Shown: positions 8,531-15,013, counted from the stretch's first letter. The stretch is DNA of 26,695 bases from Acidimicrobiales bacterium (GCA_027451785.1 DAIDIS010000039.1:1-26695), one strand, 5' to 3'. Notes: generated by a model not told the origin, from the sequence alone. Translations and numbers: made by a program.

Positions 8531-10174
8531 ATGACGGTTGCGGAAGCCAATCGCAACAATAACCCGGATAGGGGCAAGGCCGAGCCGGTTCAGAGGGTCT
8601 TTCAACTGCCTGTCGGCGGACGGTACCCAACCATTTTCGGGAAGTCTTCTGACCCAAGGGCCAGCCTTTTGGGCCCTGCGCTACTGGGGCTGTTTGCTCT
8701 TTGTGCCATTGCCTTGGGAGCGTCGATCCCGAACTCGCCGTTCACGCTCCATAATGTCCCGCCCGTAGCTCCAGCCTGGTTCTTTGGACAAGGGGCTGCC
8801 TCCAACCACCTGCTTCTGTTTGGACTGGTTTGCGTCTATGGAGGGATGCTCCTGTTGATCAGGGTTTGGTTCGGGATGGTTCGCTGGCTCTCTGAGAACC
8901 CGGGGTTCCAAGTGAAGAAGCTGGTGCCGATTTTTGGTGCTTGGACTCTTCCGATGCTCATAGTGCCCCCGCTTTTCTCCAAGGACGTCTATTCCTATGC
9001 AGCCCAAGGAGAGATGGTCAGTCGGGGAATAAGCCCTTATCTGCATGGCCCCGGAATTTTGGGAGCCGGGAGCCCATTCCTAGCGTCTGCGGACCGACTT
9101 TGGCAGAACGCCCCGACCCCATATGGCCCCCTTGATCTTGGAATTGCCGGATTCATAGTAAGGATCACCAATCACAACGTTCTTGCCAGCGTGGTGCTCC
9201 TAAGGCTTCTGGAGGTAATAGGGGTCGTAATCATGGCGGCCTTTATTCCAAAACTTGCCAAAGCATTCAACCGTGACCCGGCGGAGGCATTCGTGCTCGC
9301 CGTCTTGAATCCGATCACGCTTTTGCACCTGATCGCAGGCGCCCACAACGACGCCTTGATGGTCGGCCTCATGGTTGCAGGGGTTACCTTGGCAAAAAGG
9401 GGAAGGCCGATCTGGGGGATAGTACTTTGCACTCTTGCCGCGGCCGTAAAAGTGCCCGCCGAAATTGCCGTTGTCTATATCGGTTGGAACTGGCTTGGTC
9501 ATGGCCTCAACTGGCGTCAGCGTGTTAGGCCGGTTCTTACATCGGTCTTGGTCTCGATCGGCGTAATGGAGGTGATCGGAGTGATCACGGGCCTCGGTTG
9601 GGGCTGGACCAAAGCCATGGGAACGCCGGGAACGGTCGTGTCGATGCTTTCTCCGACGACGCTTCTAGGGACCCTTCTGGCTCATATCACGAGCATCTTC
9701 GGGCTGGGGCTTTCGCAATCATTCCTGTTGACCGTATCGAGAGGTTTGGGGCTGCTCGCCGCCATTGCGGCAAGTGCGGTCCTCTTGTGGTTCTCTGACC
9801 AAGTAGGTCATATCCGGGCAATGTCGATCAGCTTGCTGCTTTTTGTCGCACTCGGACCGGTTGTCCAACCTTGGTATCTTTCCTGGGGGATTCTCCTCGC
9901 CGTGCCTTCAGCTGTAGGTTGGCTGCGCCGCTGGGTGCTCTGGCTTTCCGTCGTCGTTTGCTTCATGGGATTGCCTGGAGGGTCGCAGTTGCTGAGCCAG
10001 CTGGAGCACCTGTCGAAATCGGACCCCGTGCCTATCGTTGTCGCGGCTCTCGCATTGGTGGGCATTTTGACCACGCCGCTTGCGGGCTGGGCACGCCGGT
10101 TGCTTGGCTTGAGGGAATTGGCGGCGATCCGGCGGACTGCCGGGGCCGACGTGTCCGACGAGCTTGTGGGCTAA
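8531..10174 (+). CDS. MptB-like polyprenol-phosphomannose-dependent mannosyltransferase (GT-C fold)
   Basis: This protein has about 547 residues and 12-13 predicted membrane segments. The motif 'LFSKDVYSYAAQGEMVSRGISPYLHGP' near the N-terminus, 'YGPLDLGIAGFI', 'LAGAHNDALMVGLMVAGV' and 'GPVVQPWYLSWG' match actinobacterial MptB/GT87-type enzymes. These take mannose from polyprenyl-phosphate mannose and extend alpha-1,6-mannan on the outer face of the membrane. The acidic 'KDVYSY' is the likely catalytic loop by family knowledge. The exact substrate here is inference. The start is uncertain: the frame is open from GTG 8435 and offers ATG codons at 8489, 8492, 8498 and 8531. I chose 8531 because the residues before it are Cys/Trp-rich and unlike the family, and GCGGGA lies just upstream. 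The stop overlaps that of the convergent GNAT gene. Confidence 0.82.
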   Translation: MTVAEANRNNNPDRGKAEPVQRVFQLPVGGRYPTIFGKSSDPRASLLGPALLGLFALCAIALGASIPNSPFTLHNVPPVAPAWFFGQGAASNHLLLFGLVCVYGGMLLLIRVWFGMVRWLSENPGFQVKKLVPIFGAWTLPMLIVPPLFSKDVYSYAAQGEMVSRGISPYLHGPGILGAGSPFLASADRLWQNAPTPYGPLDLGIAGFIVRITNHNVLASVVLLRLLEVIGVVIMAAFIPKLAKAFNRDPAEAFVLAVLNPITLLHLIAGAHNDALMVGLMVAGVTLAKRGRPIWGIVLCTLAAAVKVPAEIAVVYIGWNWLGHGLNWRQRVRPVLTSVLVSIGVMEVIGVITGLGWGWTKAMGTPGTVVSMLSPTTLLGTLLAHITSIFGLGLSQSFLLTVSRGLGLLAAIAASAVLLWFSDQVGHIRAMSISLLLFVALGPVVQPWYLSWGILLAVPSAVGWLRRWVLWLSVVVCFMGLPGGSQLLSQLEHLSKSDPVPIVVAALALVGILTTPLAGWARRLLGLRELAAIRRTAGADVSDELVG

Positions 10175-10701
10175 ATCATCCTCTGAAGGATTGTCACATC
10201 GATCCACTTGCCGAATTTCCGGCCGACCTCTCGCTCGACTCCAACATTTTCGAAACCACAAGCGGTGTGCAGTTTTATCGAAGCAACGTTACTGCCGCCG
10301 ATTCGCGCTAGGACCGTGTGGAAGCCATGCGCTCCCGCCAAGTCGACCAACTTGTTGACGATCAGCTTTCCGACGCCTTTGCCCCGCTGGTCTTGCCTCA
10401 CGTAGACGGAGATCTCAACTGATGTCGAGTATCCGGGTCTCTCTCGGTACGGGGACAATGAGCCAAAGCCGACAACCTCTCCTTTGTCGGAATCGGGTTC
10501 CGCTGACATTCCGTTAGTGGCCACAGGCCCGTCTATTGCAACCACAACCGGGTAAGCACCGGTGCGCTCGATCATCCAGGCCCGCTGAGCTTCCGTGGTT
10601 CTTGGAACCAAGTCCAGCGTGGCGGTTGAGTTGGAAACTTCCTTGTTGTAGATGGTCCTAATCGCCTCTGAGTCGTCCAGATTGGCGAGGCGTATGATCA
10701 T
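10171..10701 (-). CDS. GNAT N-acetyltransferase, Pat/phosphinothricin-acetyltransferase-like
   Basis: This 176-residue protein is a single GNAT domain. It starts 'MIIRLANLDDSEAIRTIYN' as in the Pat/MddA/YwnH group, has a strand 'SVEISVYV', then the acetyl-CoA loop 'RQDQRGKGVGKLIVNKL' (about residues 102-118), 'ASIKLHTACGFENVGV' and a C-terminal strand 'WIDVTILQRMI'. Relatives acetylate phosphinothricin, methionine sulfone or similar amines; the substrate here cannot be told. A longer frame runs to 10872, but its extra residues are the antisense translation of the tRNA-Thr and tRNA-Met genes, so the start is ATG 10701. No clear Shine-Dalgarno precedes it. A TATGAT element (10741-10746, minus strand) could be its -10 box. 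A short loop, 'GPVATNGMSAEPDSDKGE', appears inserted before the central strands. Confidence 0.88.
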   Translation of the reverse strand: MIIRLANLDDSEAIRTIYNKEVSNSTATLDLVPRTTEAQRAWMIERTGAYPVVVAIDGPVATNGMSAEPDSDKGEVVGFGSLSPYRERPGYSTSVEISVYVRQDQRGKGVGKLIVNKLVDLAGAHGFHTVLARIGGSNVASIKLHTACGFENVGVEREVGRKFGKWIDVTILQRMI

Positions 10702-10766
10702 TGTTGGAAACTCTATGGGAGAGGCGTTCGGAAGTCGACTATCATATCGACGTCCAGCGAGGATAT

Positions 10767-10838
10767 GCCCCCTTAGCTCAGTGGCAGAGCACTTCCATGG
10801 TAAGGAAGGGGTCATCGGTTCAAATCCGATAGGGGGCT
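10767..10838 (+). tRNA. tRNA-Thr (anticodon GGT)
   Basis: The acceptor stem GCCCCCT (10767-10773) pairs with AGGGGGC (10831-10837); discriminator T is at 10838. The D-arm starts TAGCTCAGTGG. The anticodon stem CTTCC/GGAAG closes the loop ATGGTAA with anticodon GGT. The T-arm is ATCGG-TTCAAAT-CCGAT. CCA is not encoded. tRNA-Met follows four bases later, so both are probably made as one precursor. Confidence 0.96.
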
Positions 10839-10842
10839 CGTT

Positions 10843-10916
10843 GGCGGCGTAGCTCAGTTGGTTAGAGCACACGGCTCATAATCGTGGGGTCGTCGGTTCG
10901 AGTCCGACCGCCGCCA
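10843..10916 (+). tRNA. tRNA-Met (anticodon CAT), elongator type
   Basis: The acceptor stem GGCGGCG (10843-10849) pairs with CGCCGCC (10909-10915), with discriminator A at 10916. The anticodon stem CACGG/TCGTG closes the loop CTCATAA with anticodon CAT. The T-arm is GTCGG-TTCGAGT-CCGAC. The fully paired acceptor end argues against initiator tRNA. The overall body resembles elongator tRNA-Met rather than the lysidine-modified tRNA-Ile2, but identity elements alone do not fully exclude the latter. CCA is not encoded. Confidence 0.93.
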
Positions 10917-10994
10917 CTACAACTTCAAAGACTCCTTCTTCGGTGAGACACTTGAGCCGTTCACGGAGCCGCCTAATTGCCAGCGCTGTGGTAG

Positions 10995-11036
10995 CCGGGT
11001 TCGAGAATCTGTAAAATCGTCTTCGACCCGGTTTTT
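10995..11036 (+). terminator. Rho-independent terminator after the tRNA-Thr/tRNA-Met pair
   Basis: Arms CCGGGTTCGA (10995-11004) and TCGACCCGG (11023-11031) pair with a single bulged T and are followed at once by TTTTT (11032-11036). The loop is about 18 bases. It ends the tRNA transcript about 80 bases after tRNA-Met and separates it from rpmG. Confidence 0.75.
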
Positions 11037-11112
11037 ACCTTCGGCCGTATGAGCGTGGGTATGAGGCAGTTGAGCATCAAACGCAGTAGATCGGCCAGAC
11101 GGAGAAAGAAAA

Positions 11113-11277
11113 ATGGCAAAGAACGAGAAGCGTGTGCACGTAACGTTGGCTTGCGAAGAGTGCAAGCGTCGTAACTACATCACCATGAAGAACAAGATCA
11201 ACGATCGTGACCGCATCGAGATGCAGAAGTACTGCAAATGGGAGCGTCGTCATACCCTCCATAAGGAAACCCGCTAG
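11113..11277 (+). CDS. rpmG: Ribosomal protein L33
   Basis: This 54-residue gene is too short for usual ORF cutoffs. It encodes large-subunit protein L33: 'MAKNEKRVHVTLACEECKRRNYITMKNK' followed by 'DRIEMQKYCKWERRHTLHKETR'. A GGAG ribosome binding site lies eight bases before the ATG. The CEEC pair of the zinc-binding (C+) type is present at residues 14-17. In the second pair only Cys41 remains: the motif reads CKWE where C+ proteins have CxxC. So the site has three of four cysteines. It sits just upstream of tRNA-Trp and secE, the common bacterial position of rpmG. Confidence 0.94.
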   Translation: MAKNEKRVHVTLACEECKRRNYITMKNKINDRDRIEMQKYCKWERRHTLHKETR

Positions 11278-11440
11278 GCATAGTTCCTTGCGAGGTGAGC
11301 TACGAGGGGCGCCGGATGTCTGCGGGCTCACCAAATCAGAGGCCTTGGCCGCCCTGTCGTAGTCGACTGTTGCGGTGCTAGCCTCTGAACTGGGTCGCTT
11401 GGGCTTGGGCGTGCTTGCGTAACCTTCAAGCTCCCCGTGA

Positions 11441-11513
11441 AGGGCAGTAGCTCAATTGGTAGAGCACCGGTCTCCAAAACCGGGGGTTGGGGGTTCGAGT
11501 CCCTTCTGCCCTG
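11441..11513 (+). tRNA. tRNA-Trp (anticodon CCA)
   Basis: The acceptor stem AGGGCAG (11441-11447) pairs with CTGCCCT (11506-11512), discriminator G at 11513. The anticodon stem CCGGT/ACCGG closes the loop CTCCAAA, anticodon CCA. The T-stem has two G-T pairs. The 3' CCA is not encoded. tRNA-Trp directly before secE is a widely conserved arrangement, and with no terminator in between they may share a transcript. A weak TAACCT -10 candidate is at 11420-11425. Confidence 0.95.
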
Positions 11514-11601
11514 CGTTTTATTGCTCCGGGCTGGAGTAGGTCTCCCTCGCTGGGTGATTTGCAAGCCTGGTGAAGCACTCGATACCGAGAGGTGTAAGTA
11601 A

Positions 11602-11901
11602 GTGAATCGGCAGATGAAGAGGATGATGGAGCGTCAGGGTCAAGTGGACTCGGACGGCGCTGCGACGCAAAAGGCGCCCGAACGCCGCCCGCAGGCGCGC
11701 CCACCTCATGCCGAGCGTTCCAACATCGCCGAGTTCTTTGGTGATGTTCAAAGCGAGCTCCGCAAAGTTGTCTGGCCCAGCCGAAGGGAAGTCATCAACT
11801 ACGCGAGCCTGGTTTTCGTCATGTTGGTGATCCTCATTGCGGCTATTTTTGGCCTGGACTACGTCTTGGTCCATGGCGTCAACTTCTTGATGAAGAAGTA
11901 A
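11602..11901 (+). CDS. secE: Preprotein translocase subunit SecE
   Basis: SecE (99 residues) is the small clamp subunit of the SecYEG protein-export channel. A charged, Gln/Arg-rich N-terminal extension of about 38 residues comes first. Then follow the family motif 'AEFFGDVQSELRKVVWPSRREVINYASLV' (amphipathic helix and 'WPSR') and a single membrane helix 'VFVMLVILIAAIFGLDYVLV'. The GTG start at 11602 has GAGAGGTG centred about 10 bases upstream. One-helix SecE is normal for Gram-positive bacteria. In most genomes nusG follows directly; here it is 3.1 kb away, beyond an accessory insertion. Confidence 0.96.
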   Translation: MNRQMKRMMERQGQVDSDGAATQKAPERRPQARPPHAERSNIAEFFGDVQSELRKVVWPSRREVINYASLVFVMLVILIAAIFGLDYVLVHGVNFLMKK

Positions 11902-11942
11902 GTCCTACTCTTTCAGCACCGCCCATTCTTGGTGACGCCACC

Positions 11943-11978
11943 TTGACCCAGGTGTACTACTGTTATAGAACAGTAGTA
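11943..11978 (+). promoter_or_regulatory. Promoter with perfect palindromic operator for the GntR gene
   Basis: Ten-base arms TACTACTGTT (11955-11964) and AACAGTAGTA (11969-11978) form a perfect inverted repeat around ATAG. TATAGA at 11964-11969 lies at its centre and fits a -10 box, with TTGACC at 11943-11948 as a -35 box (15-base spacer, a little short). Transcription would start near 11976, so the gntR message would be nearly leaderless: the ATG at 11978 touches the repeat and no Shine-Dalgarno is present. A repressor bound here would block its own promoter. Autoregulation is inference, supported by how YtrA-type regulators work. Confidence 0.75.
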
Positions 11979-12391
11979 TGGATTCTGGGAACCCGACCAT
12001 ACGGTTCAGACTGGACCGTCACTCGGGATTGCCTGTCTATAGGCAACTGGTCAATCAGGTAAGGCATGGCATTCAGATCGGAGTGCTGCGGGCGGGCGAC
12101 AAACTCCCCTCAGTCCGTGAAGTTGTTTCCCAAATAGCGGTGAACCCGAACACGGTCCACAAGGCCTACCGCGAGATGGAGGCGATCGGAATGGTGAGAG
12201 GCGAAGCGGGCGTTGGGACATTCGTGTCTGCCCAGCCTCAACAATGGGTCGCGCAGGACCTGGAATCGGAGTTGAGGGCTGCATTGGAAGCGTGGATCGC
12301 CAATGCGCTGTCATCAGGTTTGAGCACCAGCGTCATTGTGTCAATGCTGAACCAAGCTTCCACAATGTTGGAGCAAAGGGTGTCGCGATGA
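11978..12391 (+). CDS. GntR-family transcriptional regulator, YtrA subfamily
   Basis: This 137-residue protein has an N-terminal winged helix-turn-helix of the GntR family: 'PVYRQLVNQVRHGIQIGVLRAGDKLPSVREVVSQIAVNPNTVHKAYREMEAIGMV' (about residues 18-75), with the wing 'GEAGVGTFV'. A short helical C-terminal part of about 55 residues replaces the large effector domain of other GntR types. That size and layout define the YtrA subgroup, which usually represses an adjacent ABC-transporter operon. Here the next frame starts in an ATGA overlap and begins as an ABC ATPase but is broken. The regulator itself looks intact, and a perfect palindrome covers its promoter, so it may now control little besides itself. 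Confidence 0.92.
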   Translation: MDSGNPTIRFRLDRHSGLPVYRQLVNQVRHGIQIGVLRAGDKLPSVREVVSQIAVNPNTVHKAYREMEAIGMVRGEAGVGTFVSAQPQQWVAQDLESELRAALEAWIANALSSGLSTSVIVSMLNQASTMLEQRVSR

Positions 12392-12672
12392 GTGCTGTCG
12401 GGGCGCGGAGAGGCGCAATGGAGATACAGGGTCATCCAATAGCGGACAGCGAGGTTTCTGCAGATGCGATCGAGGCAATCGGCCTCGGGCGGCGTTTCAG
12501 GATGAAATGGGGGTTGAAGAACTGCTCCTTTTCAATACCAAAAGGAAAAGTAGCGGCACTTGTCGGGCCAAACGGAGCAGGCAAGACAACGTTCATCAGG
12601 ATTCAGGTCCATAGCCTCGGGCGTAGCAATGGCGACCCCACGTACTGCGCTGGGAAAGTCACAGCCGATTGA
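12388..12672 (+). pseudogene. ABC transporter ATP-binding protein, truncated after Walker A
   Basis: The frame starts at ATG 12388 inside the gntR stop (ATGA) and encodes 94 residues. 'IEAIGLGRRFRMKWGLKNCSFSIPKGKVAALVGPNGAGKTTFIRI' (about residues 28-72) is the start of an ABC ATPase, with the Walker A motif GPNGAGKTT intact. After 'FIRI' (about base 12603) the similarity stops: there is no Q-loop, signature, Walker B or H-loop, so this cannot be a working ATPase. The remaining ~22 residues run into sequence that reads in frame, across a TGA at 12670-12672, into a PxKF-type tail. I infer a deletion that joined the head of an ABC gene to the end of an unrelated secreted-protein gene. The permease expected in a YtrA operon is absent. 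Confidence 0.85.
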
Positions 12673-12804
12673 GATTCCACAGAGTCGAAGCGTTCCAATT
12701 CGTACGTGTTCAACTGGAAGACGCCGGACGGGGCTGGTACCTATACCCTGAGTCTGACGCTCGACAGCGGTCAGGTGTTCACCGCGAATTTCAACTTGAG
12801 CTAG
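12673..12804 (+). pseudogene. C-terminal remnant of a PxKF-type secreted/surface protein
   Basis: In the same frame as the truncated ABC gene, after the TGA at 12670, 43 codons run to a TAG at 12802-12804. They include 'YVFNWKTPDGAGTYTLSL' followed by 'TLDSGQVFTANFNLS'. The FNWKT...AGTYTL...LDSG pattern is the typical end of PxKF domains found at the C-terminus of actinobacterial extracellular proteins. Residues just before the stop ('GDPTYCAGKVTAD') may belong to the same domain. No start codon or ribosome binding site precedes it, so it is a leftover. A strong terminator 17 bases after the stop was probably that of the original gene. The family assignment is from memory of the motif. Confidence 0.72.
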
Positions 12805-12821
12805 CTGGAATCGCTTGAAGA

Positions 12822-12861
12822 GGCGCGGACCTTTCCGGAAGGAGCGGGTCCGCGCCTTTTT
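12822..12861 (+). terminator. Strong Rho-independent terminator
   Basis: Perfect ten-base arms GGCGCGGACC (12822-12831) and GGTCCGCGCC (12847-12856) enclose a 15-base loop and are followed by TTTTT (12857-12861). It would end transcripts from secE, gntR and the ABC/PxKF remnant. This means nusG cannot easily be read through from the secE promoter and needs its own. Confidence 0.92.
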
Positions 12862-12982
12862 GCTGGATTAAGGGGCGCAGGCAGGCGTGTTGGCGTTGAC
12901 GGGTGCGCGGCGCAAGTTCAATCGTCACTCACTTTCGGCGGAAGTTTCGGAAGTGGGTAATGGCCTATCGGGAGTAACTTGA

Positions 12983-14776
12983 CTACTTGTAGGTGAATTC
13001 TGTGGCGGCAGTCTCCACTGACGATCCATTTTTCGCGTTCACCATCACCGGAACCGTTTGGCCGCTCTGGCCGGGAATGGAGAAGACGTAAAGCAGCGTC
13101 GGCGAAGCAATGTAGAAGAACGGAGTGGTCGAGGCGCCGAATTGCACTGAGATCGTGTTTTCCAAGTCAGTGCCAGTGATCTTTACAACGGTCCCGCCGG
13201 AGGCCGGACCGGAGTTGGGCGACATTGATGTAACCGCAGGGATTCCCGGCGGTAGGTAGGTATAGCGGTCGGATACTGAATTGACGGCGGAACTCGTACC
13301 GTAAGCGTTCGTTACGGTTACAGCGATTGGTCCCTCAGTAGACGGCGGGACAATAACGTACAAGAGGGTGTCATCGACTACCGAGAAAAACGGAGTCTGG
13401 TTGCTGCCGAACTGCACCGAAGTTGTTCCCTTGAATCCGGTTCCTCTGATGGCAACGATGTTTCCGCCTTTCAAGCTTCCGGAATTCGGGCTGACCGAGG
13501 TGACTGTGGGCGCACTGCCCGTGTAGGTGAAGTTGAAGCTGGTCGGCTGTGGCGTACCGCCATTGAGAGCGATCGATATCGGGACTGTTCCGGTGCCAGG
13601 TGGGCTCGCCACGGCGAGCGTATTGACGGACGTGGGTGGCGGATTCTTGGGTGCCAAGGCCTGGGAAGAGCCGAAATATAAGTCTGAGGCTGAAAGGTGC
13701 ATACCGAGATCACAACCGGACAAGAGGACGAGAGTTCCGCCGGACGAGGGGCCGGAAGTGGGAGAGACGCTCTGGACCGAATAGACGATGAACCCACAAG
13801 CGGACCCGAAGCTAAATTGATCGCTCGGAGAAATCGGGGAAGTTCCCGCAACAGTGGTAACTGTAATGTCGACAGTTTGACCGTTCGTCCCAACATCCGG
13901 AGGTACGATTCCCGGCGAAACGGCGGATATCTGAGTATCGGACACAACCGAGAAGCTCTCAGCTGGGTGTGTCCCGAAACTCACAGCGGATGTACCCGTG
14001 AATCCAGTCCCGGTGATTGTTACCGATGTGCCGCCGTATGGGCTACCGCTGTTGGGGGAAACCGAGGTGACTATGGGCGCACTGCCTGTGTAGGTGAAGT
14101 TGAAATTCGTGGGGGTGGTGTTTCCGTTTAGATGGACTGATATCGGGACTGTTCCGGTGCCAGGCGGAGTTGATAGCAGGAGGGTATTTGCGGTTACCGG
14201 GATCATCAACGGGCTGGGGCGCGCCTGGGAGTTTCCGAAATAAATATCGGAGTAATTCAACTGAGTACCTACGTAACAGCCCGTGATCGTCACATTGGTT
14301 CCCCCGGAATAAGGACCCGAAGTTGGGGAGACACTTTGAATTGTGTAGACGATCAATCCGCATGCCGGCGCGAATGTGAACTGGTCATTCGAAGAAGTTT
14401 GGGAAGTGCCTGCAGGGGTTGTCACGGTAATGTCGACCGTCTCACCATTGGTCCCCGCATCGGGCGGGAGAATATTCGGGGAAACCGCATTCAGACTGTT
14501 TGAGTTCACCTGGGAGAAGCTTGAGGCTGGGTAGCTTCCGAACCTGACGGCAGTCGCGCCGCTGAGGTTGGTGCCCGAAATCGTTACCAAAGTGCCACCA
14601 TGGGGGCTACCCCCACTCGGCGACACATTGCTAACGGTCGGAACACCTTGAGATGAGGTAGCTGCCGCAACGCCGACAGCACTTGCGGAGGTGCTGATTG
14701 GAACGAGGACAGATGTCGTAGCGACCAGCCCAACAGCGAGCCGCTTAAAGTTCGCCTTGGGCAAAACGAATCCCAT
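12983..14776 (-). CDS. Secreted protein of six IPT/TIG domains
   Basis: This 597-residue protein begins with a signal peptide (Lys/Arg at residues 8-12, hydrophobic 'LAVGLVATTSVLVPIST', then 'SASA') and consists otherwise of six immunoglobulin-like IPT/TIG domains. They lie at about residues 45-136, 137-232, 234-324, 325-421, 422-508 and 511-597, each opening with 'V.SVSPNSG...GGT.V.ITGT.' or close variants. Domains 1-2 and 3-4 are copies of one another with a period of exactly 188 residues. Domains 2 and 4 each hold two cysteines (139/167 and 327/355) that could form a disulfide. No LPXTG motif, anchor helix or enzyme domain is present, so it is probably secreted or loosely attached. TIG arrays in bacteria usually serve adhesion or as spacers. 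It is transcribed against its neighbours, between secE and nusG. Confidence 0.9.
   Translation of the reverse strand: MGFVLPKANFKRLAVGLVATTSVLVPISTSASAVGVAAATSSQGVPTVSNVSPSGGSPHGGTLVTISGTNLSGATAVRFGSYPASSFSQVNSNSLNAVSPNILPPDAGTNGETVDITVTTPAGTSQTSSNDQFTFAPACGLIVYTIQSVSPTSGPYSGGTNVTITGCYVGTQLNYSDIYFGNSQARPSPLMIPVTANTLLLSTPPGTGTVPISVHLNGNTTPTNFNFTYTGSAPIVTSVSPNSGSPYGGTSVTITGTGFTGTSAVSFGTHPAESFSVVSDTQISAVSPGIVPPDVGTNGQTVDITVTTVAGTSPISPSDQFSFGSACGFIVYSVQSVSPTSGPSSGGTLVLLSGCDLGMHLSASDLYFGSSQALAPKNPPPTSVNTLAVASPPGTGTVPISIALNGGTPQPTSFNFTYTGSAPTVTSVSPNSGSLKGGNIVAIRGTGFKGTTSVQFGSNQTPFFSVVDDTLLYVIVPPSTEGPIAVTVTNAYGTSSAVNSVSDRYTYLPPGIPAVTSMSPNSGPASGGTVVKITGTDLENTISVQFGASTTPFFYIASPTLLYVFSIPGQSGQTVPVMVNAKNGSSVETAATEFTYK
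13517..14644 (-). repeat. 564-bp tandem duplication within the TIG gene
   Basis: Residues 45-232 and 233-420 of the encoded protein align without gaps at a period of 188 residues (564 bp). The two cysteine positions of each unit (139 and 327; 167 and 355) confirm the spacing. At DNA level long stretches near the unit ends are near-identical, for example GTGTAGGTGAAGTTGAA at about 13521 and 14089, and GATATCGGGACTGTTCCGGT at about 13574 and 14141. Domains 5 and 6 are more distant. Confidence 0.85.
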
Positions 14777-14801
14777 CGTGATCTTCCCTTCGATTCTCTC
14801 G

Positions 14802-14819
14802 CCTCCCGGTGCCGGGAGG
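14802..14819 (-). other. 18-base inverted repeat in the leader of the TIG gene
   Basis: CCTCCCGG and CCGGGAGG flank the dinucleotide TG, 26 bases upstream of the TIG start codon on the minus strand. In RNA it would form a GC-rich hairpin in the 5' leader; in DNA it could be a protein-binding site. It carries a GGGAGG sequence, but too far from the ATG to serve as a ribosome binding site unless the RNA is folded. Confidence 0.5.
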
Positions 14820-14875
14820 ATCGGGAAATAAAATGACGCCCACTCGGAGCAACGCGTATGGGCTGATCAAGGTCA

Positions 14876-14903
14876 TTCTTATTGGCGGCTACCCTGGCGT
14901 CAA
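14876..14903 (-). promoter_or_regulatory. Candidate promoter of the TIG gene
   Basis: On the minus strand, TTGACG (14898-14903) is followed after 16 bases by TAAGAA (14876-14881). This fits a sigma-70-type promoter. Transcription would start near 14869, giving a leader of about 90 bases that contains the 14802-14819 inverted repeat. Confidence 0.5.
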
Positions 14904-14911
14904 CGGTCGCG

Positions 14912-14941
14912 TTGGTGAAGGTTGCTCATTGGCGCTAATCT
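14912..14941 (+). promoter_or_regulatory. Candidate promoter of the nusG-rplKA unit
   Basis: TTGGTG (14912-14917), an 18-base spacer and TAATCT (14936-14941) fit a sigma-70-type promoter. It would start transcription about 65 bases before nusG. It is back-to-back with the TIG promoter; the two -35 boxes are only eight bases apart. Such a promoter is needed because of the terminator at 12822-12861 and the opposing TIG gene. Confidence 0.5.
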
Positions 14942-15013
14942 TTTAAACCGTACTTGGTTCTTATGGCCTGATCAGGTCCACTGAGCCGATTCCCTCCCAC
15001 TTCGAAGAGATTG

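Noticed and set aside
10702..10872. N-terminal extension of the GNAT frame
   Set aside because: The extra residues ('PPIGFEPMTPSLPWKCSATELRG') are the antisense reading of tRNA-Thr and tRNA-Met, a well-known annotation artefact; the GNAT fold begins at ATG 10701.
10843..10916. tRNA-Ile2 (CAT anticodon with lysidine) or initiator tRNA
   Set aside because: The acceptor end is fully paired, which argues against initiator, and the body resembles elongator tRNA-Met.
12244..12387. In-frame upstream extension of the truncated ABC frame
   Set aside because: This part is the gntR gene read in another frame; the ABC-like segment starts sensibly at ATG 12388 in the stop-start overlap.
13517..14644. 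CRISPR-like or satellite array in the repetitive stretch
   Set aside because: The repeats are in-frame protein domain copies of 564 bp, not short repeats with spacers.
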